Source: Symbiodinium natans
Lineage: Eukaryota > Sar > Dinophyceae > Suessiales > Symbiodiniaceae
Assembly: GCA_905221605.1 (NCBI GenBank)
Contig: CAJNDS010002506.1
Coordinates: 290,001-337,500 of the forward strand
Length of the DNA: 47,500 bases
Direction of reading: 5' to 3'
The translations under genes were made by a program, and so were the position numbers. Numbering within the stretch: position 1 is the stretch's first letter; every line of letters begins with the position of its first letter. Below are positions 1 through 8,575 of the stretch, piece by piece. The notes beneath the pieces are model-generated. The model saw only the letters and a list, made by a program, of their open reading frames with translations. It ran no database searches and was not told the origin of the DNA.

Positions 1-58
1 AGAGCGCCGAGGCCCACACACTCAAGACCTGGGGTCGATTTCTCTGGCTCATGCTTCC

Positions 59-496
59 ATGCCTGGCCACTCTGAAACTCTGAAGGATGCAGCCACGGAC
101 TTTGCAGTGGAGAACCCCAAGGAGCCTTGGCAAAAGCTGAGGGCATGGAAGCCTGGCTGTGGTGATTCGCTCCGTGTAGGACTTCGCTCAATTCAAGGAG
201 TCCGCCGGCACCTGAGATCACCTGAGCACTTTTCCATGATCCTTTCGACCCCATCCTCTCCCCGAACTCGAGAGGTGCAAAATGCCGCGGAACAGTCTGC
301 CCAGCTGCTTGAGACGGCGAACACGGAGGTTCTGAAGGAGGCGCGGATTTTGTGGACCAGTTGTCGTTGTACAAGTAGCGGGGTTAGCTTTTTGCTTTGC
401 TCGGACCATCTCGGAACCAGATGTGAGCTGCAGGATCAAGACATTCCAAAAAAAGCGCTGGAAGATGTGGACGCGCAAGCAAGATCTGAAGAGTGA
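59..496 (+). CDS. Uncertain hypothetical protein, open frame of 145 codons
   Basis: An open frame runs from ATG to a stop with charged, protein-like composition (EVQNAAEQSAQLLETANTEV in the middle, KKALEDVDAQARSEE at the end). I recognise no domain. Several other frames are open over the same bases on both strands, so openness alone is weak evidence. It could be an upstream part of the gene whose last exons lie at 1025-1230, since both are on the + strand, but no splice connection was established. Treat it as a possible exon rather than a complete gene. Confidence 0.2.
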   Translation: MPGHSETLKDAATDFAVENPKEPWQKLRAWKPGCGDSLRVGLRSIQGVRRHLRSPEHFSMILSTPSSPRTREVQNAAEQSAQLLETANTEVLKEARILWTSCRCTSSGVSFLLCSDHLGTRCELQDQDIPKKALEDVDAQARSEE

Positions 497-1024
497 CTGC
501 CCGTGTGCCTGCACTGCTGACGAGCAGATGCCCTGGCGACTTGTGACACATGCGCAGCAACAAAAAGTTCTTCGAACAGGCTGCGCGGCATCGGGACAGA
601 AGATGAATCTGAGCCCGGCAAGACGAGAGGGCATGTATGGCATGTACGGTGTATCTGTGGCCCTTTTGGCCCACAGCGCCTACAGAATACCAGAACGTGG
701 GACGCCCGGCCAGCAGCTGTGGCCCACACCCAACACGGCCCGATTAGGGCCTTGACCGACCTCCACCACAGCCCAACAGCCCTTCGAGTCCGTTCGTGCA
801 TCCCACTGCCCGGTGCAACTCTCCCAAAACATCACAACCGTGACTACCTGACCGATCATTGCTTTGTGCTTTAAGCTGCGACCCTTGGCCCCTCCAGCAT
901 GCAGGGCTGACGCTTCTCTTAGGGAAGACAGCCCACGCCATGCTCAGGTGCAACTCGGCTCAAGAGTGTTTGCGGCGCTAAGAGACGCTGAGAGGCTGTG
1001 ATGATGAAGTCTGCCTGATCCAAG

Positions 1025-1230
1025 GCCATGCTTGGCCGGAAGAGAGAAGACCAGAAGGCCTTCAGCACCAGGGTTTCGGGGCCAGGGCTTTCAAGCTTAA
1101 AGGCTTTTAAGGGGTGCTAGAGCTCCCCGTCCAAGAACCTCCATACCGGGACGCTCCTAAGTTGTTTCCGGAGGATGGTGCCGGCAGCAAGAAGCGGAAG
1201 AAGTGGCAGGCCTTGGCAGTTGCTAACTGA
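1025..1230 (+). CDS. Last two exons of an unknown basic protein with an NLS-like motif
   Basis: Two short coding stretches join in phase. Exon 1025-1072 (acceptor CCAAG, residues AMLGRKREDQKAFSTR) is followed by a 50-base GT...AG intron (1073-1122), then exon 1123-1230, which starts LPVQEPPYRDAPKLFPEDG, contains GSKKRKKWQ and stops at TGA 1228-1230. Both exons begin and end on codon boundaries. The KKRKK cluster resembles a monopartite nuclear localisation signal, so a nuclear protein is a guess. Upstream exons probably exist; a possible 25-base exon sits near 921-945. No family was recognised. The support is codon continuity and canonical splice sites only. Confidence 0.4.
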
Positions 1231-1410
1231 TGGTTCCCTCGCGTTTCGACGTTTGTTGCTCGTCACCTGAGGTGTATCATCCCTCAAAGTTTAGGTTTGG
1301 TGTTGCTGGGCTTTGTGATGGTCTGCGGCTGCGTGCATGGTTCAGGGCCAGAAAGCTAGAATGTGTGCTTGGGGCGCTGGAGCACCGCGAGTTGAAATCA
1401 GCGTCCATCG

Positions 1411-1536
1411 ATGTACCCTGATGAACAGGAGGAGTCAGATGAGGATGAGGAGTCGGAGGCGGCGGAGGTAACCATGGAGGAGATGGAGGAGTGGAAGGCG
1501 TCTGCAGATCCTGTACAGAAGACTGCTTCTTTGTAA
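1411..1536 (+). CDS. Short acidic coding stretch
   Basis: From ATG 1411 to TAA 1534-1536 the frame encodes 41 residues dominated by Asp and Glu (MYPDEQEESDEDEESEAAEV, then MEEMEEWKAS). A canonical donor, GAG|GTAACC, lies inside it at 1467, so the real exon may end there. Acidic tracts like this are common in eukaryotic nuclear proteins but say nothing about a specific function. It is the same strand as, and 180 bases downstream of, the NLS-bearing exon, yet follows a stop codon, so it is either a separate small gene or the first exon of another one. Confidence 0.3.
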   Translation: MYPDEQEESDEDEESEAAEVTMEEMEEWKASADPVQKTASL

Positions 1537-2062
1537 CGGCAGTCGCAAGATTAGAGAGCCTACTTTGCGCTCTGAGGGCATGTGGGGGGACTGCAGCGAC
1601 CCCACAAACCCTACAGGGAAATTCAGAATGGTGGTGGTTGCATGAGCTTCTGCATGTCCAGAGATTTCTGTGCCAGGCCAAGATGGAGGAGGAAGAGCAC
1701 TGCCGGCTCGTTATCTCTTGCCCTGATTTGGAGTCTTGATCTCTCTTGATCTAGATTGTGGGGCCATTTTGATGCGACAAGCGCTATTGGGAATAGGTTC
1801 GAGGATACGTACGCAGAGATCTCGGAGGGTCCGACAGCACTTGAGTTCAGCCACCCATATGCAGCGAGATCAGCGACCGCACCCTGAGCGGTCATGAGAA
1901 TCTAAATCTTAAAACAGTCCGCGTCAGAGATCAAATCCTCCCCGCAAGAGCGATCAACAGGGTGTGGGGCTTAGAGTTTACAGTCTACAGTCGGATCATG
2001 GGTTCTGGGTTTGGCTCTGAGTCTCCCTGAATGGTTCCTGGCAGCAGAAGATGGTGGTTTCT

Positions 2063-2161
2063 GAAATTGGGGGTACCTTATTCAAGGTCCTTATTATGAG
2101 AGTTATAAGGGAATCCTACTATTTGGGGTACATTTTAGGGTCCCCTATTTTCGGAAATCCC
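2063..2161 (-). repeat. MITE-like repeat, copy A
   Basis: This is the reverse-oriented copy of a roughly 100-bp family found six times here. Its complement shows the family landmarks in order: a left end like TTNCGAAAATAGGGGACCC, a central ATAGTAGGATTCCC, ATAAGGACC, then AAGGTACCCC. It lies about 450 bases upstream of the molybdenum-carrier start. Confidence 0.65.
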
Positions 2162-2618
2162 ATATAAAAGGGGGGGAGTGTTGCATACCCTTCAACTTAC
2201 TTTCCTGAACTTGCGTCCGGCAATGCTCTACGTCGACTCGGGCATGATGCATCAGCTCCTGTTGCCTTGTCTTGCCATTGGGGGCCCAAGCCTTGCTTTG
2301 GGGTTGAGGGGCTTAGGCTCCACCCTGGACCCTAAAACTCCGAGAAGTCAGTCAGCGCCCTTCGCTGGCTCGGAATGGCGGAAGTTGCGCGGGCCGAGCC
2401 ATGCGTGGCGGCAGTGGGACTCCTGCTTGCCTTATCGAGGGGTTTCGGGTTTGGAAAAAGGTGCCATGCCACGAGGTGCCAGTTTGGGGTTTTTGGGTTT
2501 TGGGGTTCAAACCCCCCAACATGCCTAGCGAACAGGCCCGCTAGAACAAGCACGACGAAAAACCGTACTTTCCCCAAAAACCCAACAATTCGCGAAGAAG
2601 AACCTTCTCCCCATAAGG

Positions 2619-5396
2619 ATGCCTACGTTAAAAGTCGTCGCCGGTGGCCAAACGGGTGTGGACCACGCAGCCCTGGAAGCTGCGAGGCAGCTGGGTCTGG
2701 AGACAGGAATCCCGGGGGACCCGAGAATTGCATCGGAGGGGGGGGGGGGGGGGGGGGGTGGTGTTATGGAAACTAGGGAAACTAGGGTTTTAGGGGTTAG
2801 GTTTCAGGTTTACGGGTGTACATTTAGTGTATGTAAAGGTTTTCAAAAGTATTCAGGGCTGCAACCCAAATCCCTAAATGGAAAGGGGATGTGGGCACAC
2901 TCATGCTCGGGACTACGCCCCTGCTGGACGCTGGAGGGAAAACATTGATGTCCGTGGCTTTACCGGACCCTTGAGCTGGGTTCACGAGAATGCGGAGGGC
3001 GACAGACGTCCCATTCGCATCCGTCCGCCAACTCGCGCCCTTGCGTGGCCCCGATCGCTGCAGGGGCACATTGGTGTCCATGCCTCTGAAACTGGAGGTT
3101 GATCAGCCTGCTGAGGGCCATGGTGGGCCACATGCTGACACCGTACGCGTAGCAAGCCTTGCCAGCCAATTGGGGTGCTATGTGGCACCAGTTCGGGTGG
3201 AGAGAAGAGTGCCCGGCCGGACTCGTCATTCTGTTGCGTCAGAGTGCAGTTTGAGATGGAGTTGGAGGCCATTCTTTAGGATGTTGGTCGCACAGTGCAA
3301 CGCAAGTTGTGCGTTCCTTGAACCATCTTCAAGGTCATCACAAACACGGACGTTGCGCCTTCTCGAGCGCCCCGCCGATCAAAACCTCTAAATCTAGGAC
3401 CTAGGATATGTATATGTGTATATATATATATATACATATATACATATCATTAGGGTCAATTAAGGTACCGCATGAAGGGTGTGACAGGTGAACAAGGACC
3501 CTTATTAATAAAAGGATATTCCATGAAGGTCTTGTTCAATCAGGTTGTTCACGTAAATTTCACTCACAGGGAATTTATGGCTGTTTCCTGGTAAGTACTG
3601 GATGTGAATAAGCTTATGATCTTCACGGAATGACCCCTAAAAATGAGCGAATAAAAACATGTTGTGCTCGGTTTAAGCATGCGCCTGCATAAGCCCTCAC
3701 CCGTCTATGCTAGACAAGAACCCTTAAATTCATAACCGTAAACCTTCAATCCAATAAGCCATAAACCCTAAACCCCAACCCCTAAGCCCTGAACCCTAAA
3801 CTTCTCTAAGCCCTAAGCCCTCAGCCCAAAGCCCTAAACCCCAAACCCTAAACCCCAAGCCTGCGTCTTGCTCCTGAAGGAGGCTTTTGCCCGGAAGATG
3901 GCTCGGATGAGAGCGGGCCCATCCTATATCTCACAGAGACTGGGCTGAGGTTTCAAACTTTCAGAGTGTTGCAGTTTAGGGCTTTAATTGTTTAGGGTTT
4001 AGGTTTTAGGGATTAGGGTTTAGGGCTTAGGGTTTTGCTGATCTGGGTCTTTCGAGCCTTTCTCAATTTCCGAGTTTCTGTCGGTTCTGGCGCTCATGGA
4101 GGCTTCTGAACGGAGGGAAGTGGAAGCCTGCGAAGCTTTTTCGCTACGCTTGAAGCAAACCTGAACCTTCCCAAAGCCCGAAAAAACACTCGGGAAACCC
4201 GAAGCCCCAAGAAGCCCGAGACAATGCTAAACACCTCAAGCCGACATTCACAAGAGGCGTACAAGTACTAAGGTACCCTAAACATCCCTGAGCCCGAAAC
4301 CCCAAAACCCAAACCCCAAACCCCAAACCCTAAACCCTAAACCCCAAACCCCAAACCCCCACCCCCCCCCCCCCCCCCCCCCCCCACCCCCCCGATGTTA
4401 GGGACCATGTTGGCCCCAGGAGTGGCAGCTTGTACCCTTGACGCAGGAAGTGTGGAGAGCACACCGAGGCCTGGCATGCTTACAGGGATTTCTGAGGTTG
4501 AGAGGCGAGATCTTTCCCCTGATAGGGTTTATAGGCAGCTTGCGGTTTTGGCTGGATTTTCTGGGGTTCTTCGGGGCTTTAGGGTTCAATTTGGTACCCT
4601 ACAATACCCTACAGCTCCAGGTCTCTTGGAGGACTTGGGCCTCCGCTTCGATCCCGGTGATAAGTTCGCCCGGCGCACCCTGATGAACGCTCTTCAAAGC
4701 TCAGGCCCGGCGATGCAGACTGTGCTTGGGATGGTTTAGGGGATGTTTAGGATTCAGGCCTCTACTAGTAGGGTCTAGGGGTTTGCAGGATTCACACAGG
4801 CTGAAGGTTTAGGAGGCCCAGCTTTCCCCAGCAATAGGTTGAACGCGCGTTTCACAGCCGCTGAAGCTGACAACCCTGCACACGTTGCAATCCGAGTCAG
4901 AAGAGTACGAACAGCAAATGTTGGTAACAGAAAAGCTACAGCAGCATGACAGCAACAGTTCAGCTATGTTTTTTAAGAGCACTGTAGCCAACACCGGTTG
5001 CTATTGTTCGTGGTGTTGCTGCAGCTGGTACGATGAAGAGTGTGTAACATTTGTGTAACAGCTTCATGGCCCTTCATGTGTAGCAACGCCACCCACCTAA
5101 ACTTTTCCCGGCAAGGCACCGTGACCATTCTGCCGCAAGCTGTCACCGACGGGACGAACCTGGGAGTGGAAGCCGCTGAGGCGCTTGGGAAGCCGTTGCT
5201 GGTGCTCACGCTACGCGATGCCACGGACATTCCCACTGCCCGAGAGGCATTCATGGCGTGGCTCCAGGAACACAACATCGTGGTACTCAACATCAACGGG
5301 CCTCGAGAGTCCTCTGTCCCAGGTATTTATGCAAAGAGCAAGGTCCTGTTTACGGACCTCTTTGCTGCGGCGCTGGCACTGCGGGCTGGGGAGTAG
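2619..5396 (+). CDS. Putative molybdenum carrier (SLOG-fold) protein, four exons
   Basis: Spliced, this gives roughly 170 residues matching the putative molybdenum-carrier family (PF12694-like, Rossmann/SLOG fold), thought to bind a nucleotide or cofactor in the cytosol. Exon 1 (2619-2706) holds the family start VVAGGQTGVDHAALEAA. Exon 2 (3880-3949) encodes GGFCPEDG...GPILYLTETG, matching the family GGWCP...PLTET segment. Exon 3 (4583, or possibly 4621, to 4704) ends FARRTLMNALQSSG. Exon 4 (5116-5396) reads TVTILPQAVTDGTNLGVEAA, then GKPLLVLTL and VLNINGPRESSVPGIY before TAG. Phases agree throughout: phase 1 at 2706/3880 (GA donor), phase 2 at 3949/4583 (GT donor), phase 1 at 4704/5116 (GC donor). 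Start is ATG 2619. Introns hold poly-G, poly-C and telomere-like tracts. Function is inferred from family only. Confidence 0.8.
2738..2758. repeat. Poly-G run of 21 bases
   Basis: An uninterrupted G run lies 31 bases into the first intron of the molybdenum-carrier gene. Such runs are hard to sequence, so the exact length is doubtful. Confidence 0.9.
3405..3448. repeat. TA-rich microsatellite
   Basis: Alternating (TA)n interrupted by GTA and CATA units, within the first intron of the molybdenum-carrier gene. No other feature is seen in that intron apart from telomere-like remnants. Confidence 0.85.
3725..3865. repeat. Degenerate CCCTAAA telomere-like block
   Basis: Repeated variants of CCCTAAA (CCCTAAAC, CCCCAAAC, CCCTAAGC) without perfect phase. 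The block ends 15 bases before exon 2 of the molybdenum-carrier gene. A complementary TTTAGGG-type block follows the exon at about 3972-4036, so the exon sits between inverted telomere-like remnants. Confidence 0.75.
3972..4036. repeat. TTTAGGG telomere-like block
   Basis: Six or more imperfect TTTAGGG units (TTTAGGGCTT, TTTAGGGTTT, TTTAGGGATTAGGG) lie in the intron after exon 2 of the molybdenum-carrier gene. Confidence 0.75.
4292..4393. repeat. CCCTAAA-like block followed by a poly-C tract
   Basis: Imperfect CCCAAAC/CCCTAAAC units run into a nearly pure C tract of about 35 bases broken by two A residues. It lies in the second intron of the molybdenum-carrier gene, about 190 bases before exon 3. 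Confidence 0.85.
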
Positions 5397-6065
5397 CCAT
5401 CGAGCAGCCATCGCGATCAGCGTAAGCATCAAGAGACGTCAAAAGTGATCAGCTGTGACATATCGAGATTGGGCGGTCGCCATTGAGGAGTTTACACGGT
5501 AGCCGCTGGGTCACGGATGCGTCTACTGCAGAAAGTGGCTCAACTAACGGACATTGGAGGTTTTGACCTCTAAGCCCTCAACCACATTCCCATGAGCCGG
5601 GCTTGTTTCTTGCATGGATCGCGTGCGCCGCTCAGATCATGCAGCAGACCACATCTTCCTTAACAAAGGGATATTGGAGCCCCTCAACTCTAAGCCCTAC
5701 TAGTTCAACCACATAAGGAATATTCCGTGACAAAGGGGTATTGGTAAACAAAGAATATGTTAACAACGGAGGAAGATTGGAGCCCGCAGGTTGACTGTAA
5801 GAACTTGCGAGAGGCAATGCTGTAGCTGGGGCTGACTTTGCACAAGCAATTGCGGTTGCGGGTCGAATCGTGGTTGGTTTAGGGTTTAAAGTATGGGCTT
5901 GCTTTGGGGCATGTCTCGAAGGGCGGGTGGCCGGTGTTTGTGAGGTCCAGGGTTCTTTCCCAAACGCACTGCACAAGCGGTTTTCCCTGGGCCTTCACCT
6001 ACTAATGCCGCCAGCCAACCCTACACTCTAAACAAAACTTAACCCCACACCTTTCCTAAACTCTA
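5397..6065. other. Gene-free stretch between the molybdenum-carrier gene and the telomere-like array
   Basis: No coding stretch was found on either strand. The text contains loosely repeated phrases (CTCTAAGCCCT, TTCAACCACAT, GGGATATTGG and GGGGTATTGG) that suggest an old degenerate duplication around 5560-5780. Confidence 0.4.
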
Positions 6066-6165
6066 AACTAGACCCTAAACCCTAAACCCTAAACCCTAAA
6101 CCCTAAACCCTAAACCCTAAACCCTAAACCCTAAACCCTAAACCCTAAACCCTAAACCCTAAACC
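6066..6165. repeat. Interstitial telomere-like array, (CCCTAAA)n
   Basis: About thirteen perfect or near-perfect head-to-tail CCCTAAA units (the Arabidopsis-type repeat, here the C-rich strand on +). It is the longest and cleanest of many such blocks in the window and sits between genes. Confidence 0.95.
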
Positions 6166-6717
6166 CAGAGCTTTGGGTAGCAATCAACCCATGGTTCTTT
6201 ACCCTTGGCTTGCGGGATATTGCTTAAGTTGCAAGCGGGATCTGAAACCCTTTATAAGATGAACAACAATGGAGAAATTAACAACAGCCTTAACACAATG
6301 GCAACAAAACAACCTTAAGAAGGCCTCAAAGCCCTAGCAATCCTAAACTCTTGTACTAAAACTCCCTGCCCGTGTAACGTTGCAGGAGAAGGGTTTTGGG
6401 TTTTGGAAGCCCTAAGCCCTAAACCCTGTCCCCTCAGGGTTTAGGGTCCTAAACCACCCTTGGCCGAAAGTGCCTGGAGCTTTCCAACGATGGTCGGGTT
6501 TAGTCGGGGTTGGGATGTGGGCATTTCCCAAAAGCAACACTGTATTCCTTAAGATAGGAACCACAGAAAAAAGGCAGATGTATTTTCGGCAAACCTTATA
6601 AGATCCGGGCCCGGAAGCTTCTGAACCTAAAACCCCAAACCCTAGACCCCACCCCGTGGAAGCAAGGATCCTTGACTGCCGGAACAAGGGCTCCTTGAGG
6701 TGGTAGGGGGCTGGGGT

Positions 6718-6740
6718 CCGTCTCCATTTTGGCCTCGAAA
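6718..6740 (+). other. Possible relic of the dinoflagellate spliced leader
   Basis: The run CCGTCTCCATTTTGGC matches the first 16 bases of the conserved dinoflagellate spliced leader at 14 of 16 positions, including the core CCATTTTGGC. The last bases are disturbed (CTCGAAA instead of TCAAG). It ends about 25 bases before the ATG of an intronless ankyrin gene, the position expected if a trans-spliced mRNA had been reverse-transcribed and reinserted. It is the only CCATTTTGG in the window. A chance match over 16 bases cannot be excluded. Confidence 0.45.
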
Positions 6741-6764
6741 TCTTGAGCCATATTGACCAGTATT

Positions 6765-7816
6765 ATGCTGCGAGTGTTCAAGGTTTCCGGCGAGGAAGCG
6801 CACGCAATCCAATCCAATTCGAACAGCCGGTCCGAGAACTGGATCTCAAGCGCCATCTGGCATGTCTCTGCAAACGACCACGCTTCAAGCTAAGTCTGCT
6901 GCTTCTCGATGGCCAGACGTTGTCAGACGATGACTTGCTGGCTGAGCCGACGGATGTCCAGCTCATCCTGCAGCCGTTCAAACGGAGCTCTCAAAACGAC
7001 GTCTCTGAGCTCCAGCAGGCTGCATGCAAGAACAACATCCCCCTTCTGGAGCAAATCTTGCAAAGACCACAGGATCCAGATTTGACACCTTCTGGATCGA
7101 ACACTCCTTTGTATGGGGCATGTGCGCGCGGCTACACTGAAGCAGTACGTTTGCTGCTAGAGGCCAGTGCTGACAAGGATCTGATTGCAGGAAGGAACGG
7201 AGAAACTCCGATGTTCACGGCCATGGCGAGCACTTGGAGGTTGTTCGGCTGCTGCTCGAAGCCAGGGCTGATCCCGATGTGGCAAGAGCAGCGAAACTCC
7301 GATGTTACACGCCGCCAGAGGGGGCCACCTGCTGTTCGGCTTCTGCTCGAGGCCCGTGCGGACAAGGAGAAGGCTGGCGTTGACGTGGACAAGAGCGACA
7401 ACACCGGCGCAACCCCGATGTTAGAGGCCTCTAGGAATGGCCGCTTGGAAGCTGTTCGGCTGTTGCTAGAGGCCAACGCTGACAAGGACAAGGCTGACGA
7501 TGGCGGCCAAACTCCGCTGCTAGAGGCTTGCGCTCATGGCCACCTGGGAATCTTTCGGCTGTTGTTGGAGGCCAATGCTGACAAGGACAGGGCAAACATG
7601 TACGGCACAACTCCGATACTCGAGGCCTCGAGGTGGAATCGCTTGGACATGGCCCAACTGCTTCTGGAGGCCAAGGCCGACAAGGATAAGGCCAACAGGT
7701 ACGGCACGACTCCAATGTCAGTGGCCTCGAGCAGGGGCGATGTTGAAATTACGTAGCTGCTCGAGACGAATGCTGACAAAGAAGAGAGGGCCGATGATGG
7801 CCTAACTCCGATATGA
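6765..7816 (+). pseudogene. Ankyrin-repeat protein with ubiquitin-like N-terminus, broken by frameshifts and a stop
   Basis: ATG 6765 opens MLRVFKVSGEEAHAI, then the frame is lost at a 5-bp tandem duplication (AATCC twice, about 6803-6812) and continues in another frame as FEQPVRELDLKRHLACLC and LLLLDGQTLSDDDLL, a ubiquitin-like region often fronting ankyrin proteins in these algae. About seven 33-residue ankyrin repeats follow (TPLYGACARGYTEAVRLLLE, TPMLEASRNGRLEAVRLLLE, TPLLEACAHGHLGIFRLLLE, TPILEASRWNRLDMAQLLLE). Around 7210-7340 the repeat alternates between frames at least twice. A TAG at 7754-7756 interrupts the last repeat, which reads on as LLETNADKEERADDGLTPI to a second stop. No introns are visible, and a spliced-leader-like relic lies upstream, so a decayed retrocopy is likely. 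Such proteins normally mediate protein-protein contacts. Confidence 0.8.
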
Positions 7817-8130
7817 ATGATTTCGTGAACTGGCAAAATGAAAAATCTTGGTTTGGTCCTATATGACGAGAGTATTAAATGGAAATAGCATCTCACATGC
7901 GATGTAACGACAACGCCTAGGTGAAAATATAGTTACAGAACTATAATCAACATTTCTTCATGCGCCCATGGTTTTTTTATCCAGGCCAAAACTGGACATA
8001 AGGCGGAGGCCCGTTCCATGCTGGGTGCTGGCAAGTTGAAGTTTCCAACGTGAATGATGTGCTGCCTATGGTGTGCGCCCCAGCAAATGTGAAGGCGCGG
8101 AAGCATTTCAACTTGAGTTTTTTGATAAGT

Positions 8131-8233
8131 GGGGGTTTACGAAAATAAGGGACCCCCAATAAAATCCCGAAATAGTAGGATCCCTGTAGAATAATGAGGA
8201 CCCCATTTAGATACCCCTAATATCGTAAACCCC
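8131..8233 (+). repeat. MITE-like repeat, copy B (reference copy)
   Basis: The ends are inverted: the left end reads GGGGTTTACGAAAATAAGGG and the right end, complemented, reads GGGGTTTACGATATTAGGGG. Between them lie CCCCCAAT, an AATAGTAGGATCCC core and GAGGACCCC. The length is about 103 bp. There is no coding capacity, which fits a miniature inverted-repeat element. Confidence 0.7.
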
Positions 8234-8337
8234 TTAAGTGGAGACGCTCGTAGACATCCCAGCTGTGTGACCTGATGTGAACTTGTCAAGTGTGGAGTCC
8301 CCGCATGTCCCCCGAATGGAAGCGTAGAGACACTTGC

Positions 8338-8436
8338 AGGGTTACGAAAATGGGAGACCCCCAATGTAGATCCCCAACTAGTAGAATTCCCATATAATCG
8401 GGACCCCAAAAAGGTACCCCTATCTTCGTAAACCCC
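8338..8436 (+). repeat. MITE-like repeat, copy C
   Basis: Same orientation and order of landmarks as copy B, 100 bases downstream: TTACGAAAATGGGAGACCCC, CTAGTAGAATTCCC, GGGACCCC, AGGTACCCC, TTCGTAAACCCC. It ends 140 bases before the first recognised exon of the KH-protein gene. Confidence 0.7.
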
Positions 8437-8575
8437 AACTTCATGTGTCCTACTCCAGACTTCAACTTTGACTTCTGCAAGCCCCAACGTTTGACACCTA
8501 AATCCTATAAACTTCTCCAAACCCTTGAACCCCGTAAACCCCAAACACCCCAAGCAGGTGAACGCACCATTGGAG

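Noticed and set aside
2878-3102. DYAPAGRW considered as exon 2 of the molybdenum-carrier gene
   Set aside because: It resembles the family's YAPxG variant, but no AG acceptor precedes it and 3880-3949 matches the family better and in phase.
6741-6760. Inverted spliced-leader-like sequence CTTGAGCCATATTGACC
   Set aside because: The match weakens after nine bases; it is mentioned with the forward relic but not called as a feature.
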